DNA of 64,000 nt from Deltaproteobacteria bacterium (GTDB taxonomy: Bacteria > Desulfobacterota > Desulfarculia > Adiutricales > Adiutricaceae). A model generated the notes under the pieces. The model saw only the letters and a list, made by a program, of their open reading frames with translations. It was not told the DNA's origin and ran no database searches. Position 1 is the stretch's first letter. Every line of letters starts with the position of its first letter. Both the position numbers and the translations under genes were made by a program. Positions 1 through 9,204 of this stretch are shown here, in pieces. The DNA lies in contig JAISRZ010000096.1 in assembly GCA_031273455.1 (NCBI GenBank), forward strand, positions 1-64,000, written 5' to 3'.

Positions 1-597
1 CAGGACCTGGGCCTAGTAGTTTTAAACCAAGACGAGAATCTTAGACCAGCTAACCCAATTTACGCGGAAGTTATGTCCAGAGTAATCACTGACGAGCTTC
101 AGCGAGGTTTAAAAGCGTCACTAAACAAGGCGGTTAACAACCTGAAATGGACAGACGGAAAAGAGCTACTTTTAAGCGAGATTCTAGCGGAATTCCAAAA
201 ATATTGGCGCAAAAATTCTGACTCGTTTCCCAAGAGATTAAAGTCGTACGCCGCTTATAAATTTGATGAGGCGTTTTACTCTTTTGTCCTTCTGACTTAC
301 CTCCAAAAGATAGTCAACAGCGGCGCCAAAGTAGATCGCGAATACGCCGAAGGGCGAGGCGCGGTCGATATTTGCGTCACTTATAACGAAAGGGAGTACC
401 TCATCGAAGTCAAAATTAAGGGAGAAGACTCCGAGAATGAGAGTATAGAGCAATTAGCTGGCTATCTTGAAAAAAACGGGGAAAAGGAAGGTTGGTTGGT
501 TATTTTTGACAGAAATAGACGTAAAAGCTGGGATAAAAAAATAACTTGGAAGACGATTCAATTTGAAAAATATTCTATTCATATTGTTGGATGTTAA
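1..597 (+). CDS. ATPase/PD-(D/E)XK nuclease-fold protein, C-terminal part
   Basis: The ORF track starts at the ATG at base 73, but the same frame is open back to base 1. The upstream residues (QDLGLVV...NPIYAEV) match the typical winged-helix end of AAA-like ATPases fused to a C-terminal PD-(D/E)XK domain. I therefore read this as the 3' end of a gene that enters from the left, not a 174-residue protein. The nuclease-like core is visible: GRGAVDICV supplies the Asp, and YLIEVKIKG supplies the Glu-x-Lys, followed by a helix with a conserved-looking Gln (SIEQLAGYLEK). The family is common in anaerobes and its function is not established. The start codon and ATPase motifs lie outside the window. 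Confidence 0.8.
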   Translation, partial: QDLGLVVLNQDENLRPANPIYAEVMSRVITDELQRGLKASLNKAVNNLKWTDGKELLLSEILAEFQKYWRKNSDSFPKRLKSYAAYKFDEAFYSFVLLTYLQKIVNSGAKVDREYAEGRGAVDICVTYNEREYLIEVKIKGEDSENESIEQLAGYLEKNGEKEGWLVIFDRNRRKSWDKKITWKTIQFEKYSIHIVGC

Positions 598-879
598 CTA
601 AATAATATATCTCTAATATTGTATATAATAGTAAAAATTCAGGGAAATTATTAAACGTATAATCCGAAATTCAAAATATTTTCTCAGATAGTCGCGATAC
701 CTATAGGCCAGAAAATTACCCGCTCTAATCCCGGCCTGAGCCGTATTTCCCAAGCTTAGTTTACTCACCCGGTTATACGCTCCAGATTATTATTACCTAA
801 CATCGTGTTTTTTCTAATAAAACTAGCTTTTTCCCTTTTTCCCTTCCCCAAGAAAGCCTAGAACGCCAGACCCTATTCG

Positions 880-2664
880 TTATTCTCTCACTGAAGCCAA
901 AAGGTTCGGGTACTTTTTCAGCTTATAGGTCATAAGGTTCTTCTTTAACCCCAGAATATCCGCCGCCCGGCTCATGGCTCCCTGGCTTAAGCGGAGGGCT
1001 TCGCGCAACATGGCTTTTTCCAGCTCTTCAATGGCGGTGACCAGATCCAGAGCCTCGGGGGTTTTCTCGGCTAAGACCCCAGCGATGACGGTGGGCTCTT
1101 GGTCTAAATACTTATCCCATTTGTACTTAAAAACATTTCTTTTCAGCCCTAAGATCTCGGCGGCCCGGCTCTGGACTCCCTCGCCCTGGGCCAAAGCTCG
1201 CCGGATCAGCCCCTCTTCCAAAGCGTCTAAAGCTACGACTAGGGGAATGCCCGAGGGTAAGGCCGTCAATAGTTCCCGGGTCCAGGCCTTTTCCTCAACC
1301 GCTTCCATAGCTTCAGTGGGTTTAGAGCCCCAACCCCGAGGCGCGTCCTCGGGCGAGCCATTGTGGTTAAAGCCAGCGTTGGCCCCCAAGCCATTATTAG
1401 CCCCATACCCGGCCCTCGGGCTAACCCCCGGCCCGCCCTCGTGGCTAAAGGAAGGCGGCTCTGACGGGACTATGGCGATAGGCTCTGGAAGTTTTCTAAG
1501 CTCCTCAGGCAGATCCTCCGGCTGGATCTCTTGACCTTGGGATAAGACCACCCCCCGCTCAATGACGTTTTCTAGCTCCCGGATATTCCCAGGCCAACTG
1601 TGAGCGTAAAGAAGCCGCCGAGTCTCGGGGTGTAAGGTGGACTTTTCCTCGCCTTGGCGGAGCTTTTCCAGGAAGAAGTCGATTAAAAGAGGCAGATCGT
1701 CCAGTCTTTCCCGTAAGGGAGGTAGCCTTAAGTGAACCACGTTTAAGCGGTAAAAGAGATCTTCCCTAAACCGCCCCTCAGCCACTTCCTTTTTTAAATC
1801 CCGGTTGGTGGCCGCCACCACCCGCACGTCAACTTTAATGGGCCTACCCGCGCCGACTCTTTCAATGGTTCTTTCTTGAAGAACCCGTAAGAGCTTCACT
1901 TGGGACGAGGCCCCGATTTCCCCGATCTCATCTAAAAACAAAGTCCCCTCATGAGCCATCTCAAACCGGCCAATCCTCGTGGCCACCGCGCCAGTGAAAG
2001 CCCCTTTCTCATAACCAAAAAGCTCGCTTTCCAGAAGGCTTTCCGATAAAGCCGAGCAATTAACGACCACTAAAGACCGCTCCGAGCGCGGACTATTGTA
2101 ATGGATGGCTTGGGCCACCAGCTCTTTACCGGTGCCGCTTTCCCCGGTGATTAAGACATTGGCTCTGGTGGGGGAAACTTTCTCCAGGTATTGATAAAGC
2201 TCCAGCATGGGCTTGGATTTACCAATGATGTTGCCAAAGCTATGCCGCTCGGACAAAGCCTCTTGTAGCTCTTTATTCTGCTGGGCCAAGCGACTGACTT
2301 CCAAGGCCTTGGACACGGCTCTTAAGATCTCGGAGTTGCGGCAAGGTTTGGTTAGATAGTCAAAGGCCCCCTCTTTCATGGCCTCCACGGCCCGCTCAAT
2401 GGTCCCATGGGCGGTTAGAAGGATCACCGGCACCTCTGGGCTTTTTTCTTTAACCTTAACGAGAAGCTCTATCCCACCCCCATCGGGCATGGTCATGTCC
2501 GTTAAAACCAGATCCACCCGGCCATGCTCCACAAAAAGCTCATAGGCCACCCGCCCGCTTTCCGCCTGGATAACCTCATACCCTTCGGCTTCCAAAAGCT
2601 CGCCCATAATCAGGCGATAATTGGGCTCATCATCAACGATTAAGATGGTCTCAGTCCGGCTCAT
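880..2664 (-). CDS. sigma-54-dependent NtrC-type response regulator with two Fis-type HTHs
   Basis: Transcription activator for sigma-54 promoters. Domains in order: a receiver domain (about 1-120) with the acidic pair DD at 11-12, the phosphoacceptor Asp56 in LVLTDMTMP, and Lys106; a AAA+ domain (about 145-385) with Walker A GESGTGKE, the sigma-54 contact loop GAFTGA at 221-226 and Walker B LFLDEIGE; then a Gly/Asn/Pro-rich linker. The C-terminus is unusual because it has two Fis-like helix-turn-helix segments (SRAAEILGLKRNVFKYK and SRAADILGLKKNLMTYK) about 65 residues apart, where NtrC relatives have one. It lies downstream of the sensor kinase on the same strand, but an 837-bp repeat-filled gap separates them. 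Its target genes cannot be named from the window. Confidence 0.93.
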   Translation of the reverse strand: MSRTETILIVDDEPNYRLIMGELLEAEGYEVIQAESGRVAYELFVEHGRVDLVLTDMTMPDGGGIELLVKVKEKSPEVPVILLTAHGTIERAVEAMKEGAFDYLTKPCRNSEILRAVSKALEVSRLAQQNKELQEALSERHSFGNIIGKSKPMLELYQYLEKVSPTRANVLITGESGTGKELVAQAIHYNSPRSERSLVVVNCSALSESLLESELFGYEKGAFTGAVATRIGRFEMAHEGTLFLDEIGEIGASSQVKLLRVLQERTIERVGAGRPIKVDVRVVAATNRDLKKEVAEGRFREDLFYRLNVVHLRLPPLRERLDDLPLLIDFFLEKLRQGEEKSTLHPETRRLLYAHSWPGNIRELENVIERGVVLSQGQEIQPEDLPEELRKLPEPIAIVPSEPPSFSHEGGPGVSPRAGYGANNGLGANAGFNHNGSPEDAPRGWGSKPTEAMEAVEEKAWTRELLTALPSGIPLVVALDALEEGLIRRALAQGEGVQSRAAEILGLKRNVFKYKWDKYLDQEPTVIAGVLAEKTPEALDLVTAIEELEKAMLREALRLSQGAMSRAADILGLKKNLMTYKLKKYPNLLASVRE

Positions 2665-2776
2665 GGGCGATGGCTCTTTTTCCTTCGATCGATTTATCCG
2701 GCTAAGCCTAGGGGCTTCGCCGGAAAGAAGACATTATTATAAAAATCAATAGGTTAGGAGGTTATAAAAAGACTTA

Positions 2777-2912
2777 AACGCGGTCAAGACGTAAACGCTA
2801 AAATGGCGTCAACGCGGTCAAGACGTAAACGCTAAAATGGCCTCAACGCGGTCAAAGGCGTAAACTCTAAAAAGGCGTCAACGCGGTCAAAGGCGTAACC
2901 GCCTAGATCGTC
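2777..2912. repeat. tandem array A, about 34 bp x 4
   Basis: Four consecutive units begin with AACGCGGTCAA: 2777-2810, 2811-2844, 2845-2879 and 2880-2912. They are 33-35 bp long and diverge slightly. The first two are nearly identical. They lie between the kinase and regulator genes. No spacer/repeat alternation of CRISPR type is present. Confidence 0.9.
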
Positions 2913-3135
2913 TAACCGCGATCTTTGATAGTGGCCGATGGACTGACCCTAGGGCTATAACCCTTTAACCACGCTCTTCGATAGTGGCCGATGGACTGAC
3001 CCTGGGGCCATAACCCTTTAACCACGATCTGCGATAGTGGCCGATGGACTGACCCTAGGGCTATAACCCTTTAACCACGATCTTCGATAGTGGTCGGTAA
3101 ACTATCCATAGGGCTATAACCCTTTAACCACGATC
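2913..3135. repeat. tandem array B, 53 bp x about 4
   Basis: GATAGTGGCCGATG recurs at 2927, 2980 and 3033, with a variant at 3086, giving an exact 53-bp period. Each unit carries CTGACCCTAGGGCTATAAC followed by CCTTTAACCACGATC. The last copy has drifted. It follows array A directly. Confidence 0.9.
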
Positions 3136-3289
3136 CAAGTCTAACCGGAACCAGGGTTCCAGTCTGGACCCTCACAACTTTTGGCCTCGTCCTTAGCCGG
3201 GGCTTAACCTGGCCTTTAATAGGGTCTAGAAAGCTTAATTTTGGCCTCTAAGGGCCGTAAACCTATTAGCCATCCGAGGTGCGGTGGCC

Positions 3290-3424
3290 AGCCCCTGATC
3301 CCCATAGCCAACCCCTGATCCCAACAGCCAGCCTCTAACCACACAGCGGCCTCTAACCACACAGTAGCCTCTAACCCCATAGCCAGCCCCTGATCCACAC
3401 AGCCAGCCTCTAACCCCCATAGCC
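3290..3424. repeat. tandem array C, 18-20 bp x about 7
   Basis: Short units of the form AGCC(A)(A/G)CC(C/T)CTGATCC or AGCCTCTAACC repeat about seven times, ending near 3424. On the minus strand they create low-complexity ORFs (WLEAAVWLEA, MGLEA) in two frames, which I do not treat as genes. Confidence 0.85.
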
Positions 3425-3501
3425 CGCCTTCTTACTTGACCCCGGGTCCCTGGCTTAACTAGTTTAGCTCCCTTTAGCTTAACCAGGTTATTACCCTTTA
3501 A

Positions 3502-5160
3502 CTACGTTAGAACCCCGAGCGCCCCTGGTTTATTGCCCGGCTCAAACCCCGGTAAAGGTAACTTAATGGTCACGATAAGCCCTCGGCCCTCGTCCCCTTG
3601 GCCCCTAACGTTATCCAAACTAATGCGCCCGCCATGGCTTTCCACGATGTTTCTAACTAAAACAAGCCCCAAACCTGAGCCTTTGGTTTTAGTGGTGTGG
3701 AAGGGCGTAAAAAGGTTCTGGGCCGCCTCTGGGGATAACCCAGACCCAGTGTCCTCAATGGAGATGGCCAAGTAACCGGTCTCTTCCACCGGGGTCTCCA
3801 AAAAGGTCTTAACCGTTAATAACCCGCCATCTGGCATGGCCTGGATGGCGTTGACTAAAAGGTTGACTAGGGCCTGGTGCATTAAAGCCCGATCCGCGGT
3901 CACTGGGGTGGGGTCGCTTCTTAATTCGGCCTTAAGTTCCACCCCGGCCCGGCTCATCTGCACTTCCAAAAGGACAAAGATCTCTTCTAAGAGTTCCTCT
4001 AAGATCACTTCCCCAAAGACCGGCTTTTTGGGGCGAGCGAAGTCCAAAAAGTCGGTGACTATGGAGGAAAGCCGCTCGGACTCATCGACAATGGCTAAGG
4101 CCAAGCGGGCCATCTTGGGGGAATCTTTTAAATTACTGGCCATAAAGTCAGCTGAGGAGTTAATGACCCCCAAAGGGTTCCGGATCTCATGGGAGACCGT
4201 GGCCACCATGCGCCCTAAGTTAACCAACCGCTCGGCCTGGTTTAACCGCTCGGACAGGGCGGCTTTCTCAGCGTTCTTCTGGTTAATGATCTCTTCGCCT
4301 CTAGCCACGACCATCCTTAGAACAAAGGTTAACAATAGGGAGGTGCAGAAAGCCGTGGCTAAAGCGGTGTACTGCATGGAGGCGATCTGCTCGTACTCCG
4401 GGGTTAGATCTCGCGTTAGCTCCAAAACCCCGGAGATATCCGGGGAAAAGTAGTCTTCCATGGCCTTAAAGCAGCGCATGGAAAAACGCCCCTTAGGAAA
4501 GAAGGAGCCTAATAAGTAACCCCCATGCTCCCAGACTATAACCGTCCGATCCTTTAAGTAACTAAGGTAAGCGGCCCGCCCGGAGGACCCGGGCGGTCGC
4601 CAAAACCGGGGGACCTGGCCATTGCCCAGGGCCATGGACTTTTCCGAGGGGGGCAAAAAGAACCGGCTAATGGCTTCCAAGTAGGCGGACAGAGGCTCCG
4701 CGAACTGACCTTCCGGGACCATTTCCCCGTTCTCCTCGGAAGGTTTATAGACCACCACCGGCTCCGCCGAGTCCGAGGTGTAGATCATAAGGCCATTATG
4801 GGCGTCATATAAGGCCACCCGGCTAATGTCAAAGCCATGGATGGTGTTTTGGATGACGCTATTTAAAAAGTTATAAGCCTCGGGCTGACTGAGCCGACCG
4901 TCCACCCCAGCCTCATAGATGGGCCTTAAGAAGTTGTTGTAGAGCTGGTAGTTAAGGTTATCCATGATCATGATGGTGTCTTCCACCACCCGTTCTTGGA
5001 TCATCTCCTCGGCCCGGCGACTCATGAAAGCCGCCAGCAATAGGCAGGTCACAAAGATGGCGGCGATGGCCACGGTGGAAAAGTACTTGGCCAGCCGAAA
5101 GGGCTTATCCAAGGGTGGGGAGGCGCCCTCCCCACCCTTAATCTCGGAGCTAGAGGTCAC
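3502..5160 (-). CDS. membrane sensor histidine kinase
   Basis: Sensor kinase, presumably the partner of the downstream sigma-54 activator. It has a TM helix at about 27-48, a periplasmic sensing region of roughly 210 residues, a second TM near 263-285, a short coiled-coil linker, a HisKA domain with the H-box VSHEIRNPLG, and an HATPase domain with DTGSGLS and GSGLGLVLVRNIVESHGG. Overall it resembles ZraS/AtoS-type kinases. The start is GTG and overlaps the pgi stop by four bases (GTGA), so the two are translationally coupled. The signal sensed is unknown. A kinase gene coupled to pgi raises the possibility of a link to carbon metabolism, but that is only context. Confidence 0.92.
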   Translation of the reverse strand: MTSSSEIKGGEGASPPLDKPFRLAKYFSTVAIAAIFVTCLLLAAFMSRRAEEMIQERVVEDTIMIMDNLNYQLYNNFLRPIYEAGVDGRLSQPEAYNFLNSVIQNTIHGFDISRVALYDAHNGLMIYTSDSAEPVVVYKPSEENGEMVPEGQFAEPLSAYLEAISRFFLPPSEKSMALGNGQVPRFWRPPGSSGRAAYLSYLKDRTVIVWEHGGYLLGSFFPKGRFSMRCFKAMEDYFSPDISGVLELTRDLTPEYEQIASMQYTALATAFCTSLLLTFVLRMVVARGEEIINQKNAEKAALSERLNQAERLVNLGRMVATVSHEIRNPLGVINSSADFMASNLKDSPKMARLALAIVDESERLSSIVTDFLDFARPKKPVFGEVILEELLEEIFVLLEVQMSRAGVELKAELRSDPTPVTADRALMHQALVNLLVNAIQAMPDGGLLTVKTFLETPVEETGYLAISIEDTGSGLSPEAAQNLFTPFHTTKTKGSGLGLVLVRNIVESHGGRISLDNVRGQGDEGRGLIVTIKLPLPGFEPGNKPGALGVLT

Positions 5161-6578
5161 TGGACGATATATTTTTTCTTGGCGGAACGACCCTGTTCAT
5201 ACCGCTTAAAGTAATCGGAAAACCCCTCTCGACCCATAAGGCCGTAGGTGAATTTTTTACCCAACTCCACCCCAGGCTGATCCAGAGGGTCCACGCCGTA
5301 CAGAGTCCCAGAGATGACGGTGGCGATCTCCAAGGTCTGTAAAAGGTAACCCACCGTCTGGGGGCTAATGGTTGGGAGGGTTAAGGTTAAGTTGGGTCGG
5401 TGGTTCTCGGCCAAAGCCCTGGCGGTGCCCTTCTGTTCGTAGCTAAGAAGTTGACCTAAGGTTTGCCCGCCTAAGTAAGCTAGGGCCTCATGCTCTTTAA
5501 AAATAGCCGGGATTTTTAGATCCGTCCGAAGTTTATCCACCCCTAAAAAGAGAACCGTCTTGTTGGCTGGGCCTTCCATCCACATCTGGAGCTGACTGTG
5601 TTGGTCCGTGGCCCCTAAAGCCTTGGCCGCGGTCTGGGCTAAAAGGTTCTCGGAGCCATCCAGCTTTAAGCCTTTACCTAAAGACTCGTTCCAGAGCTGG
5701 ATAAACCAATCGGCCACCTTAGCCAGAGCGTCGCTATAGGGGATAAAGATTAAGTTATCCCGGTTCTTTTGGGTGGTTAAAAGCCAGTTGAGCCCCGCGA
5801 AGAGAGCCGCTTTGTTGCTCGGGGAGTTTTTGAGCCCATCGCTGGCCGCGACCTCCGCCCCAGCCAGTAACCCCTCAATATTGACTCCAGCCAAGGCCAA
5901 GGGGGCTAGACCAACCGCCGTTAAGACCGAAAAACGCCCGCCCACGCCTGGGGGAATGGGTAAAGTCACTAAATCCAAGTCATCGGCGATTTGCCGCAAA
6001 ACCCCGCTAGTTGGGTCAGTGGTCACCAGAAGGTTTTCGGTTAAAGCGTTCTTTCCGCCCTTCTTCTTTAGCCAGTCAAAAAGGATCATGAACTGGCTCA
6101 TGGTCTCAGCGGTGGCCCCGCTTTTGGAGATGACGTTAACTAAGGTCGTTTGGGGATCTAAAGTCTCTAAGTGGGTGGCGAAGCCTTCGGGATCGATGTT
6201 GTCGGCCACGATCAGGCGGGGGTAACCCTTTTTCCCTTTAGCCGAACGGGAAGCTAGGGGCTGTAAAGCGGAATAAATGGCCGTGGACCCTAAGGCGCTA
6301 CCGCCAATGCCTAAAACCAGGATGTCGGTGTATTTTTCCCGCCCGCTTTGAGCTAGCTTTTGGCACTGTTTAGCTAGCTTCGCGTCTTTAGGTAAGTCCA
6401 AAAAGGGCAGTAAACCTTGACGGTAACGGCTAGTTAGGTCTTTAACCGCCGCGGCAAGAGGCTCTTTTAAGCTGGCTAGATCCTCCGGGGTTAAACCTCC
6501 AGGGCCCACGACCTCCGCGGTTAAGTTGTTGTAGTCAATCGTTAAGAACCCTTCCGCGTCCTTTTTTTCCACCGCCAT
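5157..6578 (-). CDS. pgi: glucose-6-phosphate isomerase
   Basis: Cytoplasmic enzyme that interconverts glucose-6-phosphate and fructose-6-phosphate. The sugar-phosphate-binding SIS fold is clear, with LGIGGSALGS near residue 90 and the family signature VISKSGATAETMSQF near 155. The length of 473 residues fits the shorter bacterial Pgi class. With malQ nearby (9.2 kb) it points to glycogen or maltodextrin use feeding glycolysis. It is the first gene of a minus-strand unit with the sensor kinase. Confidence 0.95.
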   Translation of the reverse strand: MAVEKKDAEGFLTIDYNNLTAEVVGPGGLTPEDLASLKEPLAAAVKDLTSRYRQGLLPFLDLPKDAKLAKQCQKLAQSGREKYTDILVLGIGGSALGSTAIYSALQPLASRSAKGKKGYPRLIVADNIDPEGFATHLETLDPQTTLVNVISKSGATAETMSQFMILFDWLKKKGGKNALTENLLVTTDPTSGVLRQIADDLDLVTLPIPPGVGGRFSVLTAVGLAPLALAGVNIEGLLAGAEVAASDGLKNSPSNKAALFAGLNWLLTTQKNRDNLIFIPYSDALAKVADWFIQLWNESLGKGLKLDGSENLLAQTAAKALGATDQHSQLQMWMEGPANKTVLFLGVDKLRTDLKIPAIFKEHEALAYLGGQTLGQLLSYEQKGTARALAENHRPNLTLTLPTISPQTVGYLLQTLEIATVISGTLYGVDPLDQPGVELGKKFTYGLMGREGFSDYFKRYEQGRSAKKKYIVQ

Positions 6579-6809
6579 GTTGAAGAACCTCGCGTAACCT
6601 TAAATAGTTCCCTCCAAAGGAAACCGCGCCAAGACGGAGCTAAAAGCCGTTCGGCGACTTATGGCTAATAAAAATCCTTTCTAAACTAAGACCCCCCAAA
6701 CAATAAAAACTATAAAAATAATAACATGTCTATTATAAATACTTTAACAATAATAAAATGTCACTTAATGATAGGTAAAGCATATCATTAAATAAATATA
6801 TTGAAGGTT

Positions 6810-8012
6810 TTATTTTTTACGAGCGAATAAACCTTCTTTTTCATCATATTGATCAACAAATTTAATTGACCAATCTTCACCATGCACACGTTTTATTAAA
6901 ATATCCCTTCCATTTTCTCCATTATAACTTAATAATTTTATTACCTTTTGCACTTTCATAATAAAATCTTCATTACAATAATAATAAAAAATTATTTTAA
7001 ATCTATTATTAGTAACAATCTCGTAAAGTGACTCGTAATCAGTTTTATCAAGAGAATGACCAACAAAATGAATTGTATTTTTTTTTCGATAATAATTATC
7101 ATCATCTATTTTTTGAAGACCACCTTGATTCAATGGTAATGACCGATAAAGAGTTTTATTTAACCAGTCTTTATATTCAGAACCTGTTTTTTTTATAATT
7201 CTTTGAAAGTATTTTTTTAATTTAACAAATAAAAAATCTTCACTTTCTTTGCCTTTCACCAAATAATCATTAATACCAATAACTAAATTAGTTTTTAAAG
7301 AATCTTCTTGAGCCTTGCCGTGTATATAACAGTACTTAGTTCCATCATTACCATATAACAATGGATATGTATTAGTATAATTAAAGCTGAGAACACAATC
7401 AAATTTTATCTTGCTAAATTTTTCTCTATTAACTTCATGGTCACCCACTTGGTCGGCCAGCATATTTTTTAATATAACGTTAATCTCAACAATACAATAA
7501 ATTTCAAATAATCTTATAAAATTACATAATTGATCGTAAAAAAATTCACTTATTATATTTACATCAATAAGATTATCAGTATCTGAAAAATACAACCTTG
7601 GGAAATTTTTAAACATATCATGAAATGATTTGATTTGTAGATCGCCATAATTTACAGACAAATTAGGATCATATTTAGATAATTTACTAGTTATATCGAT
7701 AATTTTAAAACATAAATCTCCATTTTCTACTTCACTTATATTTAAACTATTTATTAACAAGTAAATTTCATTCTCAAAATCAATCCACGTTTTTTTCCTG
7801 TTTTCTTTATTTCTAGATTCTATTTCTAAAAAATATTTTAACCACATATTATCAATAACAAGTCTAGAAAACTCATCGCGTAGGGTATTAAACTCATTGT
7901 TATCGTCTTTATTTAAATATTTTTTTTCAGTACAATACTTTAAAAAATCAATATAACTCGTAGGCAAACCATGCTCCAAATCAAATCCATTGCCAACAAC
8001 AAGAATTTCCAT
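6810..8012 (-). CDS. AbiH-family abortive-infection protein (copy 1)
   Basis: The N-terminus VVGNGFDLEHGLPTSYIDF is the hallmark of the AbiH family, named for a lactococcal abortive-infection protein. Further family motifs are SFNYTNTYP, YIHGKA and HFVGHSLDKTDYE near the C-terminus. The length of 400 residues is normal and the frame is intact. The gene is strikingly AT-rich against its GC-rich neighbours pgi and malQ, and is flanked by AT-rich non-coding DNA, which suggests horizontal acquisition. A second AbiH with the same motif order lies at 17.9-19.1 kb on the same strand. The biochemical activity of the family is not settled. The neighbours do not suggest a partner gene. Confidence 0.88.
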   Translation of the reverse strand: MEILVVGNGFDLEHGLPTSYIDFLKYCTEKKYLNKDDNNEFNTLRDEFSRLVIDNMWLKYFLEIESRNKENRKKTWIDFENEIYLLINSLNISEVENGDLCFKIIDITSKLSKYDPNLSVNYGDLQIKSFHDMFKNFPRLYFSDTDNLIDVNIISEFFYDQLCNFIRLFEIYCIVEINVILKNMLADQVGDHEVNREKFSKIKFDCVLSFNYTNTYPLLYGNDGTKYCYIHGKAQEDSLKTNLVIGINDYLVKGKESEDFLFVKLKKYFQRIIKKTGSEYKDWLNKTLYRSLPLNQGGLQKIDDDNYYRKKNTIHFVGHSLDKTDYESLYEIVTNNRFKIIFYYYCNEDFIMKVQKVIKLLSYNGENGRDILIKRVHGEDWSIKFVDQYDEKEGLFARKK

Positions 8013-8799
8013 TTTACCAATAACCTTAAATACTATTTTAATTAATTAAAGATTAAAAACGACTGTATTTATCTTAAATAAACGATTTCATATGATATCA
8101 AATCGCTATACACAAACTAATTCTTAAAAACCCAGCGATACTGATCATATTAATTACCCTGACTATCTCAGCCCCGTCTCAACCCCGATCAGCCCAGCTT
8201 GGTAAAGTCGGTCAGCCCAAGTCCTTTTCTTGGTAGCTAGGTCATCAATCATGATAACAGCTTTAGCCGCTGTCCGCCCTTCAATCTACCTAATATTAGG
8301 TATAATACAACCTCAGGTCAATAAATTTTGACCCTAATACCAAAATCTAGGAGTTGGCTCTGGCGAAAGGATTTTGTCAACGCGCTCTTTAGGCATTACC
8401 AAGCCTAAGAGGGCAAGATAAAGCTGAGACAAAACTAACTGAAAATAATTGGCGCTTCCTAATGAACCTTTCCCCTTGCAATCTTAGCGCCTTAAAAGTA
8501 TACTTTCAAATAAGGCCCTAGATCAAGAAATCCGGCGAAAAGGCGTTATGGGCTCCTTGTTATGGGCTCATAGCTAAGGTCTAGTCGTTAGGCTTATCAT
8601 TTAGGGGCTTTAAACGCTTGAGCCTAAAAGCCTTACGACCATTTGGCGGCCCTTATTTTTAGTGCTGACCCTTTCCTTAGAGCCTTTTAAGGGCGACCTT
8701 CCTTCTTGGTTTTATGAGCTTAGTTTTATTAAAGGCTCCCCCAAGGCGGTTTTAACCGCCCATTATCGGCCCCTATGGGCCGTTAAGAGCGAGTGGTAT
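8013..8799. other. non-coding stretch
   Basis: This gap lies between the divergent AbiH gene and the malQ unit. The left part is AT-rich, like the AbiH gene. The right part has the composition of the chromosome. ACCTAATATTAGGT near 8290 is a short palindrome. The longer reading of the next gene from a GTG at 8662 would use part of this stretch. I see no RNA gene in it. Confidence 0.5.
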
Positions 8800-9204
8800 A
8801 TGGCTAGCTTGGAAGACACCATAAAATCGCTGGCCCGACGTATCCTCACCTTAGACGAGGAAGAACTCGCGCGACTTTTACCTAAATACCGTAAATTGAT
8901 GGACAACTTCACCCCCTCCAAGGAGTGGGAGGAAGCGGTTATTATCTATTTTATGATTAACGGTTATCGAGTTAAAAACGCCCAGTTCTCGGAACAGTTA
9001 AAAGTCTACATGCGCGGTAAGGGTAAAAACTCGGGTTGGGCCCCGCCGGTTCGCCCGGACATCCGTGAGGTTTTGGCTAAGCTAACGGAAAAGGCGGACC
9101 TTGATAACCCGGATCCGCCTGACGCTGAACCCACCTCCCCTAATGACGAGCCAACCCGCCCTCGCCCGGCTTTACGCCTGGTCCGGACCGAAAAGGATAG
9201 CTGA
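8800..9204 (+). CDS. conserved-looking small cytoplasmic protein of unknown function
   Basis: The ORF track starts at a GTG at 8662. I prefer the ATG at 8800 (MASLEDTIKSLARRIL) because the preceding 46 residues do not look like part of the fold and neither start has a strong Shine-Dalgarno site. The protein is about 134 residues: helical (TLDEEELARLLPKYRKLM, EWEEAVIIYFMINGY), then a Pro/Asp-rich tail. It is not recognised as a known family. Its stop overlaps the malQ start (TGATG), so the two are translated together and it may act with MalQ or simply share its mRNA. Confidence 0.65.
   Translation: MASLEDTIKSLARRILTLDEEELARLLPKYRKLMDNFTPSKEWEEAVIIYFMINGYRVKNAQFSEQLKVYMRGKGKNSGWAPPVRPDIREVLAKLTEKADLDNPDPPDAEPTSPNDEPTRPRPALRLVRTEKDS

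Noticed and set aside
2777-3135. CRISPR array
   Set aside because: Units are contiguous and diverged, with no unique spacers between identical repeats, and no cas genes are in the window.
3216-3420. Two repetitive minus-strand ORFs (60 and 61 residues)
   Set aside because: They are translations of tandem array C in two frames, with no start signal. Low-complexity artefacts.
8662-8799. GTG-started N-terminal extension of the gene before malQ
   Set aside because: No Shine-Dalgarno and a sequence unlike the rest of the protein; kept as an alternative only.
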